Assembly (NCBI RefSeq): GCF_013623775.1 | Contig: NZ_JABFAM010000009.1 | Location: 124,001-188,000 of the forward strand | From: Rufibacter sp. XAAS-G3-1 | GTDB taxonomy: Bacteria > Bacteroidota > Bacteroidia > Cytophagales > Hymenobacteraceae | Direction: 5' to 3' | DNA length: 64,000 bases | In this document: positions 1-9,108 of the stretch, piece after piece | How the letters are laid out: each line of letters begins with the position of its first letter | Numbering within the stretch: the first letter of the stretch is position 1 | Position numbers and translations under genes: made by a program | Notes under the pieces: generated by a model | Databases searched by the model: none | What the model saw: only the letters and a program-made list of their open reading frames with translations | Told to the model about the DNA's origin: nothing

Positions 1-854
1 GGCGCATTGTTTTCGGTACCCTTGCGTTGGATGAAGTTGAAGGTTCTTTGTACCTGTAGGCCTTTGATCTTCACTTCCACCAACTCGCCGGAGGCCAATT
101 CTTTCACTACAGCCTGCCTTGGCAGAAAGGCCAGACAGGTGTCTACCCGCACGAAGTTTTTCAAGGCCTCTGTTCCGCCCAGCCTTACCCGCACCGGCAA
201 TTGGGCCAATTTTATGCCTTTCTGCACTAAGGCTTCTTCCAACACCGCCAAGGTGCCAGAGCCGGCCTCCCGCAAGGCCAGCGGAATCTGGTACAAATCC
301 TTTACTTCCAGTTCGTGCTTTTTGAGGGGGTTGCGCTGGGAGCAGACGGCAATCACCTCGTCGGTTAAGAAAGGCGTGTAGGTGACCTGGCTTACTTTAT
401 TGATGCCTTCAATAATGCCCAAGTCAATGTCATGGTCAAGCAACGCTTTGAGAATGTTCTCGCTGTTCCGGTTTCTGAGGCTCAGTGCTACCTGCGGAAA
501 CTGCGTGAGGTAAGCAGACAGCACCGGCGGCAAGATGTACAGCGAAATGGTGGTACTGGCCCCCAGCACCAGCGTGATCTGCGGTTGAAAATCCTGACTT
601 AACAAGGGAAGTTCCTGGTGCAGGTCGTTCTGGATCTGCTGTACGGCTTCCAGTTTCTGAAACAACAACTGGCCGGCCGGGGTGAGGCTGATGGTGTTGC
701 CGTGCCGCTCAAACAGACCCGTTTTGTAATAGTCTTCCAAGGCCTTGATCTGCTTGCTGATAGCCGACTGGCTGATGTACAGGATCTGGCTGGCCTTGGT
801 GAAGCTGAGCTGCCGCGCCACTTCAAAGAAGACGTTGTGTTTATGTGAAATCAC
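1..854 (-). CDS. LysR-family transcriptional regulator (3' end cut by window edge)
   Basis: The frame reads from a GTG at 854 down to base 1 without a stop, so the C-terminus lies outside the window. The first 60 residues form a LysR winged helix-turn-helix (FFEVARQLSFTKASQ, then SQSAISKQI and GLFERHG), followed by the LysR substrate domain (LVLGASTTISLYILP, EAGSGT). No ATG fits the N-terminus, so the GTG start is chosen because the HTH begins straight after it. The cupin gene lies 26 bp upstream on the same strand and may be co-transcribed. The effector is unknown. The PxLxxYLxxFP-like segment resembles the CysB/CysL branch, but that is only an impression. Confidence 0.85.
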   Translation of the reverse strand, partial: MISHKHNVFFEVARQLSFTKASQILYISQSAISKQIKALEDYYKTGLFERHGNTISLTPAGQLLFQKLEAVQQIQNDLHQELPLLSQDFQPQITLVLGASTTISLYILPPVLSAYLTQFPQVALSLRNRNSENILKALLDHDIDLGIIEGINKVSQVTYTPFLTDEVIAVCSQRNPLKKHELEVKDLYQIPLALREAGSGTLAVLEEALVQKGIKLAQLPVRVRLGGTEALKNFVRVDTCLAFLPRQAVVKELASGELVEVKIKGLQVQRTFNFIQRKGTENNA

Positions 855-880
855 AGGAATATAGGATAGTGACCCGGTGC

Positions 881-1243
881 TTACAACCGCTCTAAATTCA
901 GGCGCGTGCGGTTGCTGTCTTCCCTGTTACCAGTATTGACGGTACCAGCCGGTTCAAACAACAGGACGCTTACCTCTTCTTGGGCCACCGGCCGATGCTC
1001 TACTCCCCGGGGTACAATCAGAAATTCACCTTCGCGCAGTTCCACGGTTTTGTCTCTGAACTCCATTCTGAATTGCCCTTGCACCACCATAAAAAGCTCG
1101 TCTTCGTGGTCATGGTGATGCCACACGAACTCGCCTTTGAACTTAGCCAGTTTCACGTGCTGGCCATTCAACTCGCCCACAATTCTGGGGTTCCAATGGT
1201 CTGAGAACAAGGTCAGTTTCTCTTGTAAATTCACTTTCTCCAT
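881..1243 (-). CDS. Small cupin-domain protein
   Basis: A 120-residue single-domain cupin. Motif 1 is seen as WHHHDHEDELFMVVQG, giving the His cluster and Glu that bind a metal in this fold, and motif 2 as EGEFLIVPRGVEHRP. The start is placed at the ATG at 1243 (MEKVNLQEK). The frame opens 12 codons earlier, but the extra residues look unlike a cupin N-terminus. It has no signal peptide, so it is cytoplasmic. Many such cupins are sugar or small-molecule binding proteins or isomerases, and the substrate cannot be read from sequence. It sits just upstream of the LysR gene on the same strand. Confidence 0.85.
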   Translation of the reverse strand: MEKVNLQEKLTLFSDHWNPRIVGELNGQHVKLAKFKGEFVWHHHDHEDELFMVVQGQFRMEFRDKTVELREGEFLIVPRGVEHRPVAQEEVSVLLFEPAGTVNTGNREDSNRTRLNLERL

Positions 1244-1549
1244 GTGACTGATGCTGGATCTTGAGCAGGGAAGGTACAAAAGGAAAAGATGATTCTCTAC
1301 TCTTCACAGGCTGTTGCTTACTTCTACTTCTCTCCAAACGCCATAAAATAGGCTCCATAGGGAAATTTCCATTGTGAACCGCTTACCAGAACCAAGGGGG
1401 AAATTCAAACAAGAGCTAAGGTTTTCGGCTTCCTACGGTTTCAAGATTACTCCTTCTCCGTTTCTTCTTACCGCCGAAGACCTTTAAAAACCCCGGTCTT
1501 CCGTTAACCGTTAGCCAAAAGACATTCAGTACACTTTAACCCAGATGCT
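1244..1549. other. Intergenic region between divergent cupin and carbonic anhydrase genes
   Basis: About 300 bp between divergently transcribed genes, so both promoters should lie here. I see no clear TAnnTTTG box. Bases 1391-1408 (AAATTCAAACAAGAGCT) resemble one end of the AGAGC-TGTTTA repeat family found at 3193, 22901 and 24404, but no partner end is evident. Confidence 0.4.
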
Positions 1550-2365
1550 ATGCGTATAAACAACCTGCTTTTTTTGGCCTATGCCTTCTTTTTTGTAACC
1601 ATGCAGCAGGCCTGCGCCCAAAGGAAGAGCGCTGCCCAAAAAAGTATTGGGCCTACCACCCTGTCCCAGAACATGAAATCTGCGAAATGGCGGGAACAAA
1701 ACCACATTGTTAACCGCGACTCTGCCTACCTAAACCCCTATTATGGCATCCAGAAGCTGAAAGGCGGCAACATGCGCTTTGAGATGAGCCACAGCATTCA
1801 CCCGCGCCAAGACCCGGCTTTGATCAAAAGTCTATCAGAGGGACAGGCCCCGTTTGCTACCATTGTGGGTTGCTCTGATTCCCGCGTGTCCAGTGAGATT
1901 CTCTTTGACCAGGGTTTCGGAGATCTGTTTGTGGCGCGCACCGCCGGACAAGTTATGGCCGAGGCTACGTTCGCCACCATTGAATACGCCTACCTTAACC
2001 TGGGCACCAAGCTGGTGGTAGTACTTGGCCATAGCGGCTGCGGTGCGGTAAGCGCGGCCATGAAAAGACCCGAAAGCCCACCCGGGCACATTGTCACCTT
2101 GATCAACTCCATTAAGCCCGCCGCCCTGGCCGCCGAGCAAATGGGCCAAAACAAGGCAGAGCATGCGGTAAGGCTTAACGTGATCAACCAGGTGAAGGAG
2201 CTGCGCCAGTTAGAATCTGTATTGAGCCGGGCGCATGAAAAAGGCGAAATCTTGATTGTAGGTGCCGTGTATGATTTAAGCAACGGCAAAGTAGTGTTTT
2301 TGGAAGAAACCATGCAGAACTTACCGCCTACCCGCTACGCTAAAACGGATATTACAGGGTTATGA
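1550..2365 (+). CDS. Exported beta-class carbonic anhydrase
   Basis: A 271-residue beta-carbonic anhydrase, interconverting CO2 and bicarbonate. The zinc ligands are C108, H161 and C164 (motif HSGCG), and the catalytic dyad is D110/R112 in CSDSR. The family core spans about residues 65-260. Residues 1-24 form a hydrophobic signal sequence ending QQACAQ, so the enzyme is probably periplasmic. C22 could be lipidated, but the lipobox is poor. Export of a beta-CA is less common than the cytoplasmic form and suggests a role in envelope CO2/HCO3- exchange. It is a single-gene unit followed by the terminator at 2439-2474. Confidence 0.92.
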   Translation: MRINNLLFLAYAFFFVTMQQACAQRKSAAQKSIGPTTLSQNMKSAKWREQNHIVNRDSAYLNPYYGIQKLKGGNMRFEMSHSIHPRQDPALIKSLSEGQAPFATIVGCSDSRVSSEILFDQGFGDLFVARTAGQVMAEATFATIEYAYLNLGTKLVVVLGHSGCGAVSAAMKRPESPPGHIVTLINSIKPAALAAEQMGQNKAEHAVRLNVINQVKELRQLESVLSRAHEKGEILIVGAVYDLSNGKVVFLEETMQNLPPTRYAKTDITGL

Positions 2366-2438
2366 CAAACCTCTTTTGCCAGGAAGGAAAGGATTTTCTT
2401 TTCAATTCTGAACCCATTTTTGCCCTAATTTTTAAAAA

Positions 2439-2474
2439 ACCGCCCGGAAACGCAGTTCTCCGGGCGGTTTTTTT
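2439..2474 (+). terminator. Rho-independent terminator after the carbonic anhydrase gene
   Basis: A 9-bp GC-rich stem (CCGCCCGGA / TCCGGGCGG) with an 11-nt loop is followed by seven T and preceded by six A. The symmetrical A and T flanks could let it work on both strands. It lies about 75 bp after the carbonic anhydrase stop. Confidence 0.9.
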
Positions 2475-2577
2475 ATAAACACGGCTGGTTCCCCGTTGCC
2501 GCCCTCATGTGAAGAGCTTGTGGAATGCTTAGCGCCATAACTAACGGGTTCAAAGTGCTGGGCAGGTAAACCTTGAA

Positions 2578-2904
2578 TCAGGCGGGTTCGCCGGTAGTGG
2601 TGTCTATGTTTCTGTTTTTGCGCTGTTTTTTCATTTTATCGGCTAAAACGTAAACATCGCCGTACTCTTGGGAGAATTTCTCTGCGTCATACAAAACAGA
2701 GTCAAGGTGCGAAGAACCCTGCTCCTTTTCTGGGACAACCAGTTTATGCCAGAAAATGGCGATCAGGGAGAGAACACAGCCAATGGCCAGGTAAGCCAAA
2801 ACCCGTAAGGCGGCGGTGTCACTGTCATTGGAACTGAACGCCAGCACAAAAGTACCCGCGAAGAAACCAACGGCAATCAAAGTAGAGGAGTAGTCTTTTT
2901 TCAT
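2578..2904 (-). CDS. Small two-helix membrane protein, unknown function
   Basis: A 108-residue protein with two hydrophobic segments, at about residues 8-24 (LIAVGFFAGTFVLAF) and 34-51 (LAYLAIGCVLSLIAIFW). A charged, Lys-rich cytoplasmic tail of about 55 residues follows (KMKKQRKNRN). I recognise no family. It stands alone, convergent with the carbonic anhydrase gene. Confidence 0.6.
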   Translation of the reverse strand: MKKDYSSTLIAVGFFAGTFVLAFSSNDSDTAALRVLAYLAIGCVLSLIAIFWHKLVVPEKEQGSSHLDSVLYDAEKFSQEYGDVYVLADKMKKQRKNRNIDTTTGEPA

Positions 2905-3440
2905 ACGTTTCTGTTTATGGTTCCCAAATGCCTCACACCTAAAAATGCTATGTTTTCTAAGATGCTTACCTAAATATACGAAAGTGTTTTTACTATGTTC
3001 CTATTTTACCTTGCCTTTTTACAATTAATTTTAAGAAATTTTAATTTTACGGGATAGTAGCTGTGCTTTTTCCTATAAACCCGAACCGGCTGTTTTAAGC
3101 CTGATTTCTGAAAAACACGCCCAAATCATTCCCGTTTTTTATCTTCCGGCCCGTACACAAACCTTGGGGCAGCACTTTGGCTTTTTGATCTTAGAGCTTG
3201 TTTACATTTGAGGTTTGCAGGCTCAACTAACCAGAGAAAGGTTCTGCGGAAGCTTTTTTGGAGCCGCGTGGCAGCACTACGGGGCAACGCAACCGCGCAT
3301 GCAGGTTCTTTTTATGGCCGTTTGCAGCGCAAAGATGAAATATAAACATGCTCTTAGCTTTGCTCCCAAATATTTGAGATTTTGGCCGGTGCAAACGCGC
3401 CCTAACCGTAGTCTCTTAAGATAAATAAAACTTGACCTAT
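2905..3440. other. Repeat-bearing intergenic region upstream of pncB
   Basis: 536 bp without a convincing gene. It holds a degenerate palindromic box (about 3084-3126) and one complete copy of the AGAGC-TGTTTA element (3193-3354), listed separately. The remainder is AT-rich, especially 2990-3055, and probably contains the promoters of the flanking divergent genes. Confidence 0.6.
3193..3354 (-). repeat. AGAGC-TGTTTA inverted-repeat element, copy A (162 bp)
   Basis: The ends are imperfect inverted repeats: AGAGCTTGTTTACATTT on the left and its near-complement ending AAACATGCTCT on the right. Read on the minus strand, the interior matches copies at 22901 and 24404, sharing the stretch CAAACGGCCATA and then GAACCTGC. 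It encodes no transposase. It looks like a non-autonomous, MITE-like element or an exported structured repeat. Confidence 0.75.
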
Positions 3441-4922
3441 ATGAATATCAGCCAACGCTACCAGCTTTCGCTTGCCCTGCTCACCGACATGTACCAACTG
3501 ACCATGGCCCAGGGATACTGGAAGAAAGGAATGGCGGAGCAGGAAGCGGTTTTTCACCTGTATTTCCGGAGTAACCCGTTCAAAGGCGGCTACACCGTCT
3601 GTGCCGGCCTAGCCGATGCCCTGGATCTTCTGCTGAACTTCCGGTTCACCCAAGATGACCTCTCCCACCTGAGAAGCCTCAAAGGCAGCCAGGGAAAAGC
3701 TTTGTTTGAAGAAGGGTTTCTGGCGCACCTGCGTGACCTGCGTTTCAGCTGTGAGGTAGACGCCATCCCCGAAGGCACCGTCGTGTTCCCGCACGAGCCG
3801 CTGCTCCGCATCAAAGGCCCCATTCTACAATGCCAGCTCCTGGAAACGCCTTTGCTGACGATTCTTAACTTCCAGACCCTGATCGCCACCAAAGCGGCCC
3901 GCGTGGTGGAGGCCGCGCAGGGCGACGCGGTGCTTGAATTTGGGATGCGGCGTGCCCAAGGGCCAGATGGGGCCATTTCGGCGGCGCGGGCGGCTTTTAT
4001 AGGTGGGGTTGGTGCCACGTCTAACATGCTGGCGGGGCAGTTATTCAACATTCCGGTGAAGGGCACGCACGCCCACAGTTGGGTCATGTCGTTTGACCAG
4101 GAGCAGGAAGCCTTTTCGGCGTACGCCGATGTCTTCCCGCACGACTCGGTTTTTCTGGTGGACACCTACCACACGCTAGAAGGCATCAGGAAAGCCATTG
4201 AGGTAGCCCGGAAAATGCGCGAGAACGGCAGCGAACTCAAAGGGATAAGGCTGGACTCTGGTGACTTGGCTTACCTGAGCATTGAAGGACGCCACCTGCT
4301 GGATGAAGCAGGTTTCCCTAATGTCTCCATTCTGGCCAGCAATGACCTGGACGAGCACCTGATCCAAAGCCTGAAACTACAGGGAGCCCGCATAGACACG
4401 TGGGGCATAGGGACGAAACTGGTGACGGCCTATGATCAGCCCGCGTTGGGCGGCGTCTATAAACTGGCCGCGCTCCGGCAAGCCGATGGGGAATGGGAGT
4501 ACAAACTGAAACTCTCTGAGCAGCTCATCAAAATCTCAACGCCGGGCATTCTGCAAGTGCGCCGCTTCTACAAAGGCTCCTCCATTGTGGGCGACATGCT
4601 TTATTCTGAGCCGCTGGGCATAAACGCCTTGGCCACCATGGTGCACCCCAACGACCCCACCCAGCAGAAAAGCTTCCCCAGAGAATGCACCCATGAAGAC
4701 CTCCTGGTGCCTATTTTCAGGGAAGGCAAGCCGGTCTACACCTCTCCAGATTTGCTTGAGATACAGAAGCGTACCAAGCAGCAACTCAGCCTCCTGCATG
4801 AAACATACCGCCGCTTCCTGAACCCCCACGTGTACAAAGTAGGCCTGGAAGAACAGCTACACGACAAGAAAATGGCCTTGATTATTGACCTTAGAAAGAG
4901 CGCCCAACGCAACGAAGCGTAA
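3441..4922 (+). CDS. pncB: Nicotinate phosphoribosyltransferase
   Basis: A 493-residue NAPRTase joining nicotinate to PRPP to give nicotinate mononucleotide, the entry step of the Preiss-Handler NAD salvage route in the cytoplasm. Family signatures include LLTDMYQLTMAQGYW at the N-terminus, EFGMRRAQGPDGA, the GTHAHSWV histidine motif, LVDTYHTLEG, GIRLDSGDL and ILASNDLDE. The ATG at 3441 is preferred over a TTG three codons upstream. The nicotinamidase gene pncA, which makes its substrate, is convergent 55 bp downstream, so the two salvage steps are adjacent though on opposite strands. Confidence 0.96.
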   Translation: MNISQRYQLSLALLTDMYQLTMAQGYWKKGMAEQEAVFHLYFRSNPFKGGYTVCAGLADALDLLLNFRFTQDDLSHLRSLKGSQGKALFEEGFLAHLRDLRFSCEVDAIPEGTVVFPHEPLLRIKGPILQCQLLETPLLTILNFQTLIATKAARVVEAAQGDAVLEFGMRRAQGPDGAISAARAAFIGGVGATSNMLAGQLFNIPVKGTHAHSWVMSFDQEQEAFSAYADVFPHDSVFLVDTYHTLEGIRKAIEVARKMRENGSELKGIRLDSGDLAYLSIEGRHLLDEAGFPNVSILASNDLDEHLIQSLKLQGARIDTWGIGTKLVTAYDQPALGGVYKLAALRQADGEWEYKLKLSEQLIKISTPGILQVRRFYKGSSIVGDMLYSEPLGINALATMVHPNDPTQQKSFPRECTHEDLLVPIFREGKPVYTSPDLLEIQKRTKQQLSLLHETYRRFLNPHVYKVGLEEQLHDKKMALIIDLRKSAQRNEA

Positions 4923-4977
4923 GTAACCCTTCTGCTGTTTCCTGCCTGTTTTCGCAAAAACGGGCAGGAAACGCCCA

Positions 4978-5589
4978 TTAGCTTAAGAGGCGGGTACTTT
5001 GAATGAATTGCCCTCCTTTGGCCATGATCTGGGCTTTCGCTTTCTCAAAGCCTTGGGCGTTGATGGCGCGGGTGGCATCTTCAATAAAATAGGTCTTAAA
5101 ACCTTCCTGCAAGGCATCCAGGGCGGTAAAAGCCACGCAGAAATCGGCCGCCAGGCCTACCAGATATACGTCTGTTACGTCTTTGCCTTTCAGGTACTCG
5201 GCCAAGGCCGTGGATTTAAGGTGGCCGTTGTCATAGAAACCGCTGTAGGAATCAATCTGGGGGTCTGTTCCCTTCCGGAAGATGGCCTCTACCCTGTTCA
5301 TCTCCAGTTGGGGCGAGAACTCGGCCCCCGCTGTACCCTGCAGGCAGTGGTCTGGCCAGAGCACTTGCTCTAGTCCGTTCAGTTGGGTGGTGTCAAAAAC
5401 CTCTTTTCCCGTATGCTGCGATGCGAAGCTTTTGTGGTGGGCCGGGTGCCAGTCCTGGGTGGCAACCACTACGTCAAAATGGGGTTGCAGGGCATTCACG
5501 ATGGGCAGGATGGCCTCTCCCTCGGGTACCGCCAACGCGCCGCCGGGAATAAAATCGTTCTGAATATCTATTAAGAGTAATGCTTTCAT
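4978..5589 (-). CDS. pncA: Nicotinamidase
   Basis: A 203-residue cysteine hydrolase that deamidates nicotinamide to nicotinate for PncB. The triad is D8 (in LIDIQNDF), K106 (FRKGTD) and C151 (AADFCVAF). Metal ligands are expected at D46, H48 and H81 (motifs DWHPAHH and PDHC). The frame opens 35 codons earlier, but MKALLLIDIQ at 5589 is the normal family start and the extra residues look non-coding. It is convergent with pncB and lies just downstream of the amidase lipoprotein gene on the same strand (25 bp). Confidence 0.95.
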   Translation of the reverse strand: MKALLLIDIQNDFIPGGALAVPEGEAILPIVNALQPHFDVVVATQDWHPAHHKSFASQHTGKEVFDTTQLNGLEQVLWPDHCLQGTAGAEFSPQLEMNRVEAIFRKGTDPQIDSYSGFYDNGHLKSTALAEYLKGKDVTDVYLVGLAADFCVAFTALDALQEGFKTYFIEDATRAINAQGFEKAKAQIMAKGGQFIQSTRLLS

Positions 5590-5614
5590 GGTGGTGGTGT
5601 TTGTTTTTAATGCC

Positions 5615-6235
5615 TTACCGCTTGCTGGAAACCAGCTCCCGTAGCTGCGGCAATAACTGGTAAAGATCCTCGCCCGGGCATGCGGTGGCCGCATTGTCCT
5701 TGTGCCCGGAGATATTCTCGGCAGAGATCTTCCAGCGTTTGGCTAGGGCCAGGGTAAGCTGTTCCAGGCTCTGCCGCTGGGCTTCGGTTACCTTCTCCGT
5801 CTGGAAATTGCCTTCCAGCACAATGAGCGCGTGCCCCCACGGATCATACGGCGTGTTGGAGTCTCCCACAAACTGGAGTTGCCGCCCTTCGCCAATCTGG
5901 CCTTTCACGTCAATGTAGAAATGGTACGGAATGTCGGCCCAGGGTTCTTTGACGCGTCCGCTAGAAAGGGTGCTGCGCTCTACGGAGAACTTTTGCAGGG
6001 CTTTGAGTTTTTCTTCTAGCGTCCGGTTCAGGTTTTGATTGGTGGCGGTGTGGTGGATGGTTATTTTCTGCGGCACCTGGGTTTTCATGGGCAATAGAGG
6101 GGCCACGGCTCCCCACTGGGCGCGGGTCACAATTGGAATTCCTTTGGGCAAAGAAACCTCTTTGGAAGATCGGCAAGCCGCCGAAAGCGTTACCAGCAGC
6201 AGCAGCATTAATTGGGGAAGGGAAGAATAGCGCAT
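5615..6235 (-). CDS. N-acetylmuramoyl-L-alanine amidase (Amidase_2/PGRP fold) lipoprotein
   Basis: A 206-residue exported amidase that should cleave the lactyl-amide bond between MurNAc and the stem peptide. Residues 1-20 are a lipoprotein signal (LLLLVTLSAAC, lipid Cys C21), placing it in the periplasm on a membrane. The zinc site is visible as H61 or H62 (ITIHHTA), H178 (SGHKD) and C186 (ACPG), with Y104 in DIPYHFYID as the usual active-site Tyr. The start is the ATG at 6235. Longer readings run into the proA 3' end. It follows proA on the same strand with about 100 bp between. Confidence 0.9.
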   Translation of the reverse strand: MRYSSLPQLMLLLLVTLSAACRSSKEVSLPKGIPIVTRAQWGAVAPLLPMKTQVPQKITIHHTATNQNLNRTLEEKLKALQKFSVERSTLSSGRVKEPWADIPYHFYIDVKGQIGEGRQLQFVGDSNTPYDPWGHALIVLEGNFQTEKVTEAQRQSLEQLTLALAKRWKISAENISGHKDNAATACPGEDLYQLLPQLRELVSSKR

Positions 6236-6290
6236 GTTCAATGAGTCACTGATGTTTGTTCGTTTGTAGTTTTGATAGCACGTTGGGCTG

Positions 6291-6325
6291 TTTTGAGGCT
6301 GTTTTTGGAAAAACGCACCTAAAAC
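6291..6325. repeat. Palindromic box (family 1) between proA and the amidase gene
   Basis: Degenerate palindrome of the form TTTTGAGGCTGTTTTTGG ... AAAACGCACCTAAAAC. It belongs to the abundant 35-50-bp family described in the findings. Confidence 0.7.
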
Positions 6326-6333
6326 CATGGTGC

Positions 6334-7581
6334 TCAGGCTCTGATCTGCCCATCTCCTTTGATTACCCATTTATAGCTGGTGAGTTCTTCCAGGCCCATG
6401 GGCCCGCGGGCATGAAGCTTTTGGGTACTGATCCCTATTTCGGCCCCTAACCCGAACTGCGCGCCGTCTGTGAAGGCGGTGGAGGCGTTGGCGTACACGG
6501 CGGCGGCATCTACCCGGTTCAAAAAAGTCTCAAGGGCCTGGGTGTCTTCCGCAATGATGGCTTCGCTGTGTTTGGAGCTGTAACGGGCAATGTGCTCCAG
6601 GGCCGCAGACAAACTGGGCACCGTCTTTACGGCCATCTTCAAAGACAGAAACTCCGTCCCGAAATGCTCTTCCTGGGCCAGGTGCAGTAACTGGGGAGGA
6701 TACGATTGCCCCAGCGCGGCGTAGGCAAAGAGATCTGCGTAGAGTTCCACCTCGTAATAAGCCAGGGGAGCCAGCAAAGCGGTCAAATCGGCCAGCCGGT
6801 CTTCATGCACCAGCAGGCAGTCCAGCGCGTTGCAGACACTCACCCGGCGGGTTTTGGCGTTGTGGATGATCTTCTTGCCTTTCTCCAGATCTCCTGAGGC
6901 ATCAAAATAGGTATGGACAATGCCGGCCCCGGTTTCAATAACGGGTACTTTGGCGCTTTGCCGCACATAGTCTATCAAGGCCTGACTGCCTCTGGGAATG
7001 AGCACGTCTACGTAGCCAATGGCTTGCAACAGGGCTTCGGTGGCTTCGCGTTTGGCGGGCAACAAAGTAGCCAGATGAGGGTCTAGCCCATGTTTCTCCA
7101 ACACCCGATGGATTACGGAGACAATGGCCCGGTTAGAGAACTCGGCATCACTGCCGCCCTTCAAAAGACAGGCGTTCCCGGTTTTCAGACAAAGGGCAAA
7201 CACGTCAAACGTGACGTTGGGCCGGGCTTCATAGATAATGCCCACCACGCCCATGGGCACCCGCACCTTGGAAATCTGCAGCCCGTTGGCAAGTTCCTTC
7301 TGCAGGAGCACCTCGCCCAGCGGAGAAGTAAGATTCGCTACATTTTCCAGATCAAGGGCAATGCTTTGGAGGCGGGCTTCGGTCAGCAGCAGGCGGTCAT
7401 GCTTGGGATCATCCGGAGACATACGGGCCAGGTCTTTCTGGTTTTCAATCAAAAGAAAGTCTTTCTGCGCGAGGGTTTCGGCGGCCACTTCCCGTATGAC
7501 GGCGTTCACCAGACCAGGGGCAAGTATCCCCAACGCTTGGCTGGCCAACTGGGTGTTTCTGAATAAATCTTCGTACTCCAT
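6334..7581 (-). CDS. proA: Gamma-glutamyl phosphate reductase (glutamate-5-semialdehyde dehydrogenase)
   Basis: A 415-residue NADPH-dependent enzyme reducing gamma-glutamyl phosphate to glutamate semialdehyde, the second step of proline synthesis. The catalytic Cys is C250 in [14 protein letters not shown]. The phosphate and NADP regions include [10 protein letters not shown] (118-126) and [12 protein letters not shown]. The C-terminal [17 protein letters not shown] is typical. Length matches the family. It lies 93 bp downstream of proB on the same strand, so the pair is probably one transcript. Confidence 0.96.
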   Translation of the reverse strand: MEYEDLFRNTQLASQALGILAPGLVNAVIREVAAETLAQKDFLLIENQKDLARMSPDDPKHDRLLLTEARLQSIALDLENVANLTSPLGEVLLQKELANGLQISKVRVPMGVVGIIYEARPNVTFDVFALCLKTGNACLLKGGSDAEFSNRAIVSVIHRVLEKHGLDPHLATLLPAKREATEALLQAIGYVDVLIPRGSQALIDYVRQSAKVPVIETGAGIVHTYFDASGDLEKGKKIIHNAKTRRVSVCNALDCLLVHEDRLADLTALLAPLAYYEVELYADLFAYAALGQSYPPQLLHLAQEEHFGTEFLSLKMAVKTVPSLSAALEHIARYSSKHSEAIIAEDTQALETFLNRVDAAAVYANASTAFTDGAQFGLGAEIGISTQKLHARGPMGLEELTSYKWVIKGDGQIRA

Positions 7582-7674
7582 TGTTTAAGGTATAGAAGGT
7601 AAGACCTGCAGGTAGCACATTACTGCAAAGCGTTTTACCGGTGTTTTTCTGAATTAAAGCTTAAAACGGGAAGG

Positions 7675-8766
7675 CTACTCCAGCTCCTGAGAAAGGAACA
7701 GGTAATCATAGTGCACCAGCGGTTTTTGCTTTTGCTGCCCCAGCCGTTCAAGGGCTTTCTCAGAACCGTATTCGGCAATGCCGAACCCGATCTGGTGGTT
7801 TTGCTCATCTACCAGTTTCACAATATCGCCTTTCTGGAAATGGCCCTCAATCTGCACTACGCCTACCGGCAGCAGGCTTTTGGCCACTTGTGAGCCGCAC
7901 AAGGCAGTCTTGGCCCCTGCGTTGATGCGCACCACCCCCTTGGCGAACGTGCCCGAATGGGCAATCCACTTTTTCTTGCCCGAAGCTGATTTATCTGGCA
8001 GGAAACGGGTGTTCTCAATTTCTCCGTTCAGCAGCCTTTGCAGTACGTTTTCGGTTTTGCCGTTGGCGATGTGCACCGCAATGCCTAGTTGCGCTACTTT
8101 ACGCGCCATGTGGCACTTGGTGATCATGCCGCCGCGGCCAAACTGCGACCGCTGCGTGGTGACAAAAGAGGCAAAACCGGTGGTGGAAGCATCAATGTCT
8201 TTGATGACGGTACTAGCGGGATCTTTGGGGTCGCCGTTGTAGATGCCGTTCACGTTGCTTAGGATCAGGAGCGCATCAGCGTTGAGCATGGAGGCGATCA
8301 GCCCGGCCAGTTCGTCGTTGTCGGTGAACATCAACTCGGTGACGGAGATCACGTCGTTTTCGTTGACAATGGGGATGACGTTGTTCTGCAGCAGTACCTG
8401 GAAACAGTTTTTCATGTTGAGGTAATGGCCCCTATCCCGGAAATCTTCTTTGGTCACCAACACCTGCGCGCAGACCAGCTGGTGCTGGCTGAAGAGATTC
8501 GCGTAGGTATGAATCAGTTTCACCTGCCCCACCGACGCCAGCAACTGCCGGGAACTGACGGCATCGGTCTTCTCAGAGATGCGGATAAGGCTTCTCCCCG
8601 CTGCCACCGCCCCCGAGGACACCACAATGACTTCTTTCCCTTCTTTCTTCAACCCCGAGATCTGCTCCACCAAATGCTGCATCCGCGCCTCATCGGGCAT
8701 TCCGTTTTCCTGCGTGAGCACATTGGAGCCAATCTTGACAATGATCCTTTTATAACTGAATGGCAT
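7675..8766 (-). CDS. proB: Glutamate 5-kinase with C-terminal PUA domain
   Basis: A 363-residue kinase phosphorylating glutamate at the gamma-carboxyl, the first and feedback-regulated step of proline synthesis. The amino-acid kinase domain (about 1-260) shows IVKIGSNVLT, VSSGAVAAG, IPIVNENDVIS and ILSNVNGIYNGDP. Residues about 275-360 form a PUA domain (AHSGTFAKGVVRINAGAK, VGVVQIEGHFQKGDIV). It precedes proA on the minus strand and heads the operon. The upstream 340 bp carry the promoter and a terminator for the next gene. Confidence 0.96.
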   Translation of the reverse strand: MPFSYKRIIVKIGSNVLTQENGMPDEARMQHLVEQISGLKKEGKEVIVVSSGAVAAGRSLIRISEKTDAVSSRQLLASVGQVKLIHTYANLFSQHQLVCAQVLVTKEDFRDRGHYLNMKNCFQVLLQNNVIPIVNENDVISVTELMFTDNDELAGLIASMLNADALLILSNVNGIYNGDPKDPASTVIKDIDASTTGFASFVTTQRSQFGRGGMITKCHMARKVAQLGIAVHIANGKTENVLQRLLNGEIENTRFLPDKSASGKKKWIAHSGTFAKGVVRINAGAKTALCGSQVAKSLLPVGVVQIEGHFQKGDIVKLVDEQNHQIGFGIAEYGSEKALERLGQQKQKPLVHYDYLFLSQELE

Positions 8767-9108
8767 GGTTACTTCTCCTCTTTGAGAAAAAGTAATTTTA
8801 AAGGATTCTGCGCAATTCCCCTATTCTTTTCTGAAAACAATGTGTGTGAACTGAATCTGAGCACAGGGTAAATCAAAAGAGTGCCTGAGTATTTCATCGC
8901 AGAAAAGGTACTACCCCAGATAAAGGAGTGACCTTGCAATACCATCCCTTGAAATAGAAATAGGCCTACTTTCTCAAAAATAGGCCAAAAACGAAGCCGG
9001 ATCAATGAAACCTTTTGTCAAGGTACAATTCTGTAAGGCTATTAAAAGAAATGACTTCACTCGCCGGAGGCGAGCGAAGTCATTTCTGGAGAGCTAACCA
9101 TAAAAAGC
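8767..9108. other. Intergenic region upstream of proB
   Basis: About 340 bp that should hold the proB promoter. I see only the strong hairpin at 9047-9087, assigned to the upstream hydratase gene. A short minus-strand frame (8769-9005) has no recognisable protein character and is not called. Confidence 0.4.
9047..9087 (-). terminator. Rho-independent terminator at the 3' end of the phenylacetate cluster
   Basis: A 19-bp near-perfect inverted repeat (AGAAATGACTTC-CTCGCC and its complement) with a 3-nt loop. On the minus strand it is followed by TTTTAAT. It sits 22 bp after the stop of the last hydratase gene and so ends the paa transcript before proB. Confidence 0.85.

Noticed and set aside
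3215-3424. A 69-codon frame sharing QVLFMAVCSAK and KHAL with a minus-strand frame at 22783-22974, looking like a conserved small protein
   Set aside because: Both frames lie in copies of the AGAGC-TGTTTA repeat element; the shared peptide is the repeat read in one frame.
9047-9087. Possible CRISPR-like or operator palindrome near proB
   Set aside because: It is a single hairpin followed by T residues on the minus strand just after a stop codon, so terminator fits better. No CRISPR array is present anywhere in the window.
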